A stretch of DNA of 64,000 bases from Mycobacterium sp. OAS707 (GTDB lineage: Bacteria > Actinomycetota > Actinomycetes > Mycobacteriales > Mycobacteriaceae), in contig NZ_JADBDS010000003.1 in assembly GCF_014873705.1 (NCBI RefSeq), positions 310,001-374,000 of the forward strand. Reading direction: 5' to 3'. The notes beneath the pieces were generated by a model that worked only from the letters and a program-made list of their open reading frames with translations, was not told where the DNA came from and ran no database searches. Position 1 is the first letter of the stretch. Every line of letters begins with the position of its first letter. The position numbers and the translations under genes are program-made. Shown in pieces: positions 58,012 through 64,000 of the stretch.

Positions 58012-60090
58012 ATGGGAGCGGCAGCGTACATCGGACGCGTCGGGGGACTGGCGGTCGCGTTGGGCGTTGGAACGGCGATCGCCACAGGACAGGGGGTCGC
58101 CGCCGCCGACGATGCGCCCGCGACCCCGCCGTCGGCTGACACGACTGACGCATCGACGGGCGGGGCGACCGACACCAAAGCGCCGGCCACCACCACCGAC
58201 ACGAAGGCGTCGAACGAACCGTCGACACCGGAGCCCGACAAACCCAGCACTTCGGCGGGCACCACCACGACCACGGTGAAGGACGGCACCGTGGTGAGCG
58301 CGCAGACCAACACCGGGACGACCGCCACCACGGGCACAACGACAGAGCCGACTCAGGCCGCAGAGCCGACCACCGAGCCCACGCAAAGCGCCGAGCCCAC
58401 GCAGGCACCCGCGACCGAAACACCTGAAGAAACTCCGAAGCCGAAGCCGACCGCCGTAAAAAAGGCGTCGACCAAAACGTCCGAGGAGTCGACGACTTCG
58501 GTGGCCGCCCACACTGTCCGGTCCGTCGCCGATCCCACCGCGGCACTCGAGTCGACCGATCCGGTCGCCGTGTTCGCCGATGCACGAACGCTGGCCGCCG
58601 CGTCGCCGACAAGGATCTCGCCGATGATGGCGGCCCAAGTCACCTCCGTCGACACAACGCAGCCGGCCGTCACCACAGCACCGGAAAGTCCGCTGACCGC
58701 CGTCACCAAGCTGGTGTCGAACGTCCTGGGCTTCGTGCTGAACCCGTTGGCAGGCAACATGCCGACGACACCGGCGCAGCCCCCGCTGATCTGGAGCCTG
58801 CTCGCATTCGCGCGCAAGGAGTTCGACAACTTCTTCGCGGTGTTGGCCGGCGCAACGGCCGACACCGCCTCGCCGGTGGCGCGCCTCACCAGCCTCGCGC
58901 TTGCCTCGATCAATAACCCCATTCCGCCTCGACCTGCCTTCCCCGCTCCCGGTCAGCAACTCAGCACGTCGACGAACTTCGTCGACTGGGTCACGGGAAA
59001 CTTCCTGCCCAACAACACGTCCCAGCGATTCTCCATCTGGGGCACCGACGTCGGGACGATGTGGGACAACGGCATTCCCGACGACCCGAGCACGCCGTAC
59101 AACGAACACCAAATACTCATCGCCGTCGGCGACACATTCAGCGGCGCCAACATGACGGGTGACTGGCGGTCCAACACGATTCTGCGCAGCGGCGACACCT
59201 TGCTCGTCGACGGCATGTCGATCCCCGACGGAGAGTGGTTCAACGGCAACATGTTCGGCGGCGCGCCGTTGTCGAGCCCGACCACAGCGCGCCAAGTCAT
59301 CTTCCCCGGCAAGCTGCCCGCGGGCGTGACGCTGATCCCGACGGCGGGCATCAGCCTCCCGACGCCGGGCACTCGGTTCGGGGCCACCCAGTACATGAGC
59401 TTCATGTCGGTCAAGCAGTGGGGCAACCCGGGCTCGTGGACCACGAACTACTCCGCGATCGCCTACTCGACGGACAACGGTGAGAACTGGACCGTGGCAC
59501 CGACATCCGTCCGGTACAACCAGTCGTGGAGCGGTAACAAGAACTTCCAGCAGGCGGCGTTCGTGTTGGGCAACGACGGTTACGTCTACGCGTACGGCAC
59601 ACCGAACGGCCGTCAGGGCGCTGCGTATGTGTCCCGCGTGCTGCCCAAGGACATCCTGGACACGACGAAGTACGAGTACTACAGCAAGGGCACGAAGAGC
59701 TGGTTCTCGAGCACGCCCGCCGGGTGGTATAAGAACGACCCCGGCAAGGCCACCCCTGTCTTCGGCAAGGAGGGCGGGGCCTGCGGCGTCGCCAGCGCGG
59801 GCAACACCGTCAGCGAAATGTCGGTGCAATTCAACAAGACGCTCAACAAGTATGTCGTGCTCTACGGCGACCAGTTCAACAACATCGTGATCCGCACCTC
59901 GGACAGTCCGCAAGGCGCGTGGTCAACCGCGAAAACCATTCTCACACAGCAGAACGGCGGCATTTACGCGCCGATGATGCATCCGTGGTCGCCGTCCACG
60001 ATGGGCACGGGAACCGACCTGTATTGGAACCTGTCGCTGTGGTCGCAGTACAACGTGATGTTGATGCGCACCGACCTGACGAAGGTGTAG
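58012..60090 (+). CDS. Exported DUF4185 (GH183-type D-arabinanase family) protein
   Basis: A 692-residue exported protein. The signal region carries GRVGGLAVALGVG, as in the giant protein at 19276, and ends near A-A-A-D-D. Residues 35-185 are Thr/Pro/Glu-rich and disordered-looking. The C-terminal 400 residues (from S-T-N-F-V-D-W-V-T-G) are a DUF4185 domain with S-I-W-G-T-D-V-G-T-M-W-D, G-D-T-F-S and Y-L-Y-W-N-L-S-like strands. The family has been assigned to glycoside hydrolase family GH183, whose members cleave D-arabinan of mycobacterial arabinogalactan. This points to cell-wall remodelling. The ATG at 58012 follows GGAGGCAGGG; the frame upstream to 57937 is not used. Confidence 0.85.
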   Translation: MGAAAYIGRVGGLAVALGVGTAIATGQGVAAADDAPATPPSADTTDASTGGATDTKAPATTTDTKASNEPSTPEPDKPSTSAGTTTTTVKDGTVVSAQTNTGTTATTGTTTEPTQAAEPTTEPTQSAEPTQAPATETPEETPKPKPTAVKKASTKTSEESTTSVAAHTVRSVADPTAALESTDPVAVFADARTLAAASPTRISPMMAAQVTSVDTTQPAVTTAPESPLTAVTKLVSNVLGFVLNPLAGNMPTTPAQPPLIWSLLAFARKEFDNFFAVLAGATADTASPVARLTSLALASINNPIPPRPAFPAPGQQLSTSTNFVDWVTGNFLPNNTSQRFSIWGTDVGTMWDNGIPDDPSTPYNEHQILIAVGDTFSGANMTGDWRSNTILRSGDTLLVDGMSIPDGEWFNGNMFGGAPLSSPTTARQVIFPGKLPAGVTLIPTAGISLPTPGTRFGATQYMSFMSVKQWGNPGSWTTNYSAIAYSTDNGENWTVAPTSVRYNQSWSGNKNFQQAAFVLGNDGYVYAYGTPNGRQGAAYVSRVLPKDILDTTKYEYYSKGTKSWFSSTPAGWYKNDPGKATPVFGKEGGACGVASAGNTVSEMSVQFNKTLNKYVVLYGDQFNNIVIRTSDSPQGAWSTAKTILTQQNGGIYAPMMHPWSPSTMGTGTDLYWNLSLWSQYNVMLMRTDLTKV

Positions 60091-60094
60091 CCCA

Positions 60095-60571
60095 ATGCTG
60101 AGAACGACGCTCGCCATCGGGGTGCTGGCGGCCGCGCTGGGCGCACTGCCCGTCGCGTCCGCCGAACCGCCTGCGCCACAGGCCGGTACGGCGTGCACGT
60201 CCGACCTGGCCGGCGTGATGACCTGGCCCGCAGATGAACTGACACCCCTGGTGTGCGTCGATGGACAGTGGCAGGCCCTCACAGCACCGCAACCACCCAA
60301 CGACCGGTGGTTGAGCGTCGGGCCGACGATCACGTTGCACGGCCAGGGGCTACGCAACCCCGACGTCGCATCGGGTCAATGGACCGCCACCCCGCTGGAA
60401 CCCGGCAGCCGATGCCGAGCCGAGCAACAGACGGTCGTCAGCCCTGGCGTCAAGAGCGCACCGCAGGTCTCCGAAGGTGAACCAGGACAACCACTTTCGC
60501 TTCAGTTGCTGCCCAGTCTGTTCTCGGTGGAACTGAGCGGGCACTGCCTGTGGACCCGAAGCCCCAGTTGA
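60095..60571 (+). CDS. Small secreted protein
   Basis: A 158-residue protein with a signal peptide (A-V-A-type cleavage near residue 23, P-V-A-S-A-E). Four cysteines may form two disulphides. There is no recognised domain. It starts four bases after the DUF4185 stop and is probably co-transcribed with it. Confidence 0.75.
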   Translation: MLRTTLAIGVLAAALGALPVASAEPPAPQAGTACTSDLAGVMTWPADELTPLVCVDGQWQALTAPQPPNDRWLSVGPTITLHGQGLRNPDVASGQWTATPLEPGSRCRAEQQTVVSPGVKSAPQVSEGEPGQPLSLQLLPSLFSVELSGHCLWTRSPS

Positions 60572-60582
60572 GCCGGCGCGCC

Positions 60583-61452
60583 CTACTCGGCAAACGAGAT
60601 GGTGGTGTCGCTGCAGTTGGTCGCCTGACGCCCAGCGGGAAAAGTCTTCGGGTCTGCGCCCACGATGACGGCCTGCCGGTAGTACGCACGGGTGGCATCG
60701 GCTGAACATTCGAACGCCGCGTTCAACACACGGAAGGTGGCGGGATCGGCGCCGTCGATCACCTTGCCCATCCAGTAGATGCGGGTGGCGTCGCGGGCAT
60801 ACGGCCCGTCGAGCGGACGAAATGAGGCCGCGTCGGCGGCCACTACCGGATCGGTGAAGTAGAAGACTCGGTGAGCGTCTTGCGCGTATGCGCCTGCCAG
60901 CACACGGAATGTCGCGGGATCCGCCTGCGCGATCGGGTTGCCGTTGACGTGGACGCTTCGCCCGTCTTTCGTGAACAGGTAATGATCGTCGCTGGAGATG
61001 ACCGCGAAATGCGTTGGATCGTTGGACAACACCCGACCGTCGGTCCAGTACACGGCGGCGCTGTCCTTCGACAGTCCGCCGTCGAGGAACTCGAAGTGCA
61101 CCGGGTCCTCGCTGATCGGCCGGTCCAGTTGGTAGACGTGGCTGCGGTCCTTGGCGAAGCTGCTGCGGCTCAGCACGTCGAAGCTGGCTGCATCAGCGCC
61201 CGCGATCGGGTGGCCGTTGAAATACGCGTTGGTCTTGTCTTTTGCATAGGTGGTGTCAAACGCCTTGAACGACAGGGGGTCTGCGTCCGGGATTTCGAAC
61301 GCCTTACCCGGGAACGCGACCAGGTAGTACACCTTGTCGCCGCGGACGTGGTAGCCGGCGCCGTCGAACAGCGAGTTGGGCGCCTTGTTGTCGCTGCAGG
61401 CCGGCAACAACACCACCGCGACGAGGCACAGGGCCGCGATCGATCTGCGCAT
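60583..61452 (-). CDS. DKNYY-repeat lipoprotein
   Basis: A 289-residue lipoprotein with a lipobox L-L-P-A-C near residue 19. The mature part is a chain of DKNYY-type repeats of about 30 residues, each with a Y-A-x-D-x-x-x-V-Y/A-Y/F core (for example Y-A-K-D-K-T-N-A-Y-F and Y-A-Q-D-A-H-R-V-F-Y). The family's function is unknown; the repeats form a surface-exposed beta structure. It is convergent with the small secreted protein, with 11 bases between them. Confidence 0.85.
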   Translation of the reverse strand: MRRSIAALCLVAVVLLPACSDNKAPNSLFDGAGYHVRGDKVYYLVAFPGKAFEIPDADPLSFKAFDTTYAKDKTNAYFNGHPIAGADAASFDVLSRSSFAKDRSHVYQLDRPISEDPVHFEFLDGGLSKDSAAVYWTDGRVLSNDPTHFAVISSDDHYLFTKDGRSVHVNGNPIAQADPATFRVLAGAYAQDAHRVFYFTDPVVAADAASFRPLDGPYARDATRIYWMGKVIDGADPATFRVLNAAFECSADATRAYYRQAVIVGADPKTFPAGRQATNCSDTTISFAE

Positions 61453-61468
61453 GCGACGATCGAAGCAC

Positions 61469-62125
61469 CTAATTCAGCGGCGCATTGAGAATCGGGCGCT
61501 TCTCGTAGGCGCCGCTGGTGTCGAAATGCCACCACTCGCCCTGGTAGACCGTCAGTCCGCCTGCGCTCATCGCGTCGCGCAGTCGGGCGCGGTTGGCCTG
61601 CGCGGCCGCGCTGACGCCGTCGGTCGCGTAGGCCAGTGCGCGCGGAGTGAAGTCGTCGAAGTCGGTGCCCATCTCGAGAGGTCCGGCGGCGTCGGCGATC
61701 GTCACGTCGACGGATCGGCCGGTCTCGTGGCTGCGCGAGTACGGCCCCGGCTTGGCGACCCAGTTCGGGTCGGGCACCTTCTGAAACATTCGCACCTGCA
61801 CATCGTGGGGCCGATAGCAGTCCCAGAACTGCAGCACTTCACTTTTGGACCGCAATACCGCAGCGGCGGCAGCCAAGCCCTGCGCCATCGACTCGTGCAC
61901 CAGGCAGCGGGCGTCCGCGGGGTAGAGCGGGACCCCGACGAAGTTGTTTGGCGTCGCGTACCGAAGGTCGATGATCGCGTCGGGTACTACAGTGCGCACG
62001 TCGATCAGCCCGGCCGCCCGCGCGGCGTCGGACACCGGGGGCACCGGTGGCGCGGCAAATGCGCTGACAGAAGTGCTGCCGGCGATACACAAAGTTGCCA
62101 GCACAACGACCACACGTACTCGCAT
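61469..62125 (-). CDS. Secreted VanX-type D-Ala-D-Ala dipeptidase
   Basis: A 218-residue zinc dipeptidase of the VanX/DdpX family. A signal peptide ends near A-F-A-A. The zinc ligands are in S-R-S-H-E-T-G-R-S-V-D and E-W-W-H-F. It should cleave D-alanyl-D-alanine or related cell-wall dipeptides outside the cell. The ATG at 62125 follows GGGAGGTG, so the TTG start at 62140 is unlikely. It ends 16 bases before the lipoprotein start and may share its transcript. No vanA or vanH gene is present, so this is not a vancomycin-resistance set. Confidence 0.9.
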   Translation of the reverse strand: MRVRVVVVLATLCIAGSTSVSAFAAPPVPPVSDAARAAGLIDVRTVVPDAIIDLRYATPNNFVGVPLYPADARCLVHESMAQGLAAAAAVLRSKSEVLQFWDCYRPHDVQVRMFQKVPDPNWVAKPGPYSRSHETGRSVDVTIADAAGPLEMGTDFDDFTPRALAYATDGVSAAAQANRARLRDAMSAGGLTVYQGEWWHFDTSGAYEKRPILNAPLN

Positions 62126-62217
62126 GCAAACACCTCCCAAAAGCAGGTATCCGCATACGCTATCGGCCCCCTGTATGCGGTCAGACCATGTAGGCGTCCC
62201 GAAAAGAGGAGGCCAGC

Positions 62218-63447
62218 ATGACTGCTGCGACCGTCAAGTGCCCGACCGTCTTCGAGGCCGACCTGCCAATCGTCTCCTACCAAGATGCGCCAAGCCCGCA
62301 GGCGGCGCACGAAAACCTCAAGCGAGCGCGGGAACAATCCGCGATCGGCATGGGGGCGCAGGGGCCCGAGATCCTGCGATACGAACTCGCCCACATCGCG
62401 CTGCGTGATCCGCGGATGTGCCCGCCGCCGGGGATGGGCCTGGAGACGCAGGGCATCACGTCTGGCGAGCTGTGGGATCGGGTCAGCTCGTCGCTACTGT
62501 GCATCAACGGTGAGGACCACGCTCGGCTACGCCGACTGGTGTCCAAGGCCTTCACCCCGCGCTCGGTCGCGAGACTGGACAAGACGATCACCGCCATCAT
62601 CAACGAGTTGACCGACCCGCTGATGGAGCTCGGCCGCTCGGAGATCGTCGCGGACATCGCGCGCCCCTATCCGGTTCCGGTGATCTGCGAGTTGCTCGGG
62701 GCGCCACGCCAGGATTGGCAGCTGTTCTCCGCGTGGGCCGACGACTTCTTCAAGACCTTCACCTGGAGGGCGGCCGAGTACGAGGCCGAGATCCTCAAGG
62801 CGTGGCGGGAACTCGACGACTACGTCGACGACATGGTGGCCGAGCGACGCACTTCGCCGACCGACGACCTGATCACGGGGCTGGTTCGGGCCGAGCACGA
62901 GGGCGACCACCTGACCATGGCCGAACTTCGCATGCTTGCCGGCGGCATTCTCATGGCAGGCACCGATACCACCCGCAACCAGGTGGCCGCTGCCATCGAT
63001 GCGCTCTGCGATCATCCCGAGCAATGGGAGCTGCTCGCCGAGCATCCCGAATTGGCGATGAAGGCGGTCGAAGAGCTGATGCGCTTCTATCCCGTGACCT
63101 TCGGCGTGATGCGGATGACGACCGAAGACGTCGAGTACGAGGGTGTCGTGATCCCGGCAGACACATTCGTCTGGGTCAACACGGCCGCTGCCAACCGGGA
63201 TCCATCGGTCTACGAGGATCCCGACCGTCTCGACATCACGCGCGAAGGGGCGCCGCCGATGCAGTCGTTCGGCGCTGGCGCACATTACTGCCTGGGCGCG
63301 AACCTGGCCCGGCGCGAGATGGCCGAAGCGTTGACCGTGATGGCCCGCCGCATGCGCAACCTGCGTCGCGCAGGTCCTGCGCCGTGGAAGCCGCTGGTCG
63401 GCATCAGCGGGCCCGACATGCTGCCGGTGGAATTCGACGCGGCCTGA
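62218..63447 (+). CDS. Cytochrome P450
   Basis: A 409-residue P450 with I-helix A-G-T-D-T-T, K-helix E-E-L-M-R and haem loop FGAGAHYCLG carrying Cys358. The family cannot be named from these motifs alone. It follows AGAGGAGG and is divergent from the dipeptidase gene by 92 bases. No redox partner gene lies beside it. Substrate unknown. It is the fourth P450 of the window and clearly distinct from the other three. Confidence 0.88.
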   Translation: MTAATVKCPTVFEADLPIVSYQDAPSPQAAHENLKRAREQSAIGMGAQGPEILRYELAHIALRDPRMCPPPGMGLETQGITSGELWDRVSSSLLCINGEDHARLRRLVSKAFTPRSVARLDKTITAIINELTDPLMELGRSEIVADIARPYPVPVICELLGAPRQDWQLFSAWADDFFKTFTWRAAEYEAEILKAWRELDDYVDDMVAERRTSPTDDLITGLVRAEHEGDHLTMAELRMLAGGILMAGTDTTRNQVAAAIDALCDHPEQWELLAEHPELAMKAVEELMRFYPVTFGVMRMTTEDVEYEGVVIPADTFVWVNTAAANRDPSVYEDPDRLDITREGAPPMQSFGAGAHYCLGANLARREMAEALTVMARRMRNLRRAGPAPWKPLVGISGPDMLPVEFDAA

Positions 63448-63503
63448 CGTCGCGCTGAGCACTCGCACAGAGCGGCCGGGTCACCGGCATAGACTTAGCG
63501 ACC

Positions 63504-64000
63504 GTGCGAGACGTGCTCGACGAACTGCTGGCGGTGTGGCATGCCGGCGGGACGGCGGGCGTCGCCACCGTCGTCCGCACCATCAAGTCCGCGCCGCGCC
63601 CGCCTGGCGCCACCATGGTGGTCTCCCCCGACGGCACCGTCGCCGGTTCGGTGTCAGGGGGTTGCGTCGAGGCCTCGGTGTACGAACTCGCCAACGAGGT
63701 CGTCGAAACCGGACGACCCGAACTGCACCGCTACGGGATATCCGACGACGACGCTTTCGCCGTTGGTCTCACGTGTGGCGGGATCATCGATATCTTCGCA
63801 GAGCCGGTGTCGCGCAACACTTTTCCGCAGTTGCAGACGATCGCTGACGATATTGCGGGCCAACGCCCGACTGCTGTTGCCACGGTGATCGCACACCCCG
63901 ACCCCGCATGGCTCGGGCGCAGGTTGGTCGTCGGGCCCCAAGCGGTCACGGGATCGCTGGGGTCTGCGCGCGCCGACGACGCCGTCGCCGACGACGCCAA
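63504..64000 (+). CDS. XdhC/CoxI family protein, cut by the window end
   Basis: The first 165 codons of a gene that continues beyond the window. The GTG start opens V-R-D-V-L-D-E-L-L-A-V-W-H and the frame carries G-S-V-S-G-G-C-V-E and L-T-C-G-G, the XdhC/CoxI signatures. These proteins help insert the sulphurated molybdenum cofactor into xanthine dehydrogenase/CO dehydrogenase-type enzymes, so the genes beyond the window may include a molybdenum hydroxylase. Confidence 0.88.
   Translation, partial: MRDVLDELLAVWHAGGTAGVATVVRTIKSAPRPPGATMVVSPDGTVAGSVSGGCVEASVYELANEVVETGRPELHRYGISDDDAFAVGLTCGGIIDIFAEPVSRNTFPQLQTIADDIAGQRPTAVATVIAHPDPAWLGRRLVVGPQAVTGSLGSARADDAVADDA

Noticed and set aside
57997..59913. 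A 638-codon minus-strand frame opposite the DUF4185 gene
   Set aside because: Mirror of the Thr/Pro-rich coding sequence, no recognisable domain.
61469..62125. Vancomycin-resistance cluster
   Set aside because: Only the VanX-type dipeptidase is present, it is secreted, and no ligase or dehydrogenase partner lies nearby.

Overview
The window is high-GC chromosomal DNA from a Mycobacterium, most likely a fast-growing or environmental species (Mycolicibacterium type). This rests on gene content and order: the phoPR two-component system, the cyp51/cyp123 oxidation cluster in the order known from M. tuberculosis Rv0759c to Rv0771 (inverted here), a PonA2-type penicillin-binding protein, a cutinase, a FadE5-type acyl-CoA dehydrogenase, a DUF4185 arabinanase-type protein and many small exported proteins. 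Function calls come from reading motifs and remembered family features. No database search was run.

Layout. 1-14875: the extended cyp51 locus. A leftward operon (aldehyde dehydrogenase, SDR, 3-hydroxyisobutyrate-dehydrogenase-like enzyme, carboxymuconolactone-decarboxylase-like protein, unknown 408-residue protein) diverges from a rightward operon (TetR, CYP123-type P450, SDR, CYP51, ferredoxin, SnoaL-like protein, NDMA-type alcohol dehydrogenase, flavin oxidoreductase, second SnoaL-like protein, SDR). Two matching palindromes lie in the divergent promoter. 14887-26029: a block of envelope-sugar genes absent from the M. tuberculosis order. It holds a GT2-GtrA fusion, a 1656-residue exported sugar-dehydrogenase/lectin-like protein, GtrA, two GT2 enzymes and a GT-C-type membrane protein. 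26034-29450: the HIT protein, phoR, phoP with an upstream PhoP-box-like direct repeat, and a protein built from nine decapeptide repeats.

29453-45531: a small hypothetical gene, tRNA-Thr(TGT), an HNH nuclease, a large LuxR-type ATPase regulator, a run of tiny membrane or secreted proteins, then a compact three-gene unit of repeat peptide, JmjC/cupin-4 oxygenase and sucrase/ferredoxin-like protein. This unit looks like a peptide-modification system. A PonA2-like PBP, a SHOCT protein, an exported Ser/Thr-rich protein and a second LuxR-type ATPase follow. 45583-57417: a DUF4393-like/DUF445 pair, a TetR/P450 divergent pair with repeated operators, a FadE5-like enzyme, and a four-gene signalling operon (GAF hybrid histidine kinase, single-domain receiver, receiver-cyclase, ATP-grasp peptide-ligase-like protein), convergent with a cutinase. 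57473-64000: exported wall-related proteins (DUF4185, small secreted protein, DKNYY lipoprotein, VanX-type dipeptidase), a P450, and the start of an XdhC/CoxI gene cut by the window end.

The best candidates for undescribed biology are the repeat-peptide/JmjC/Suc-Fer unit (35388-37736), the kinase-receiver-cyclase-ATP-grasp operon (51458-56707) and the glycosylation block inserted beside phoPR (14887-26029).
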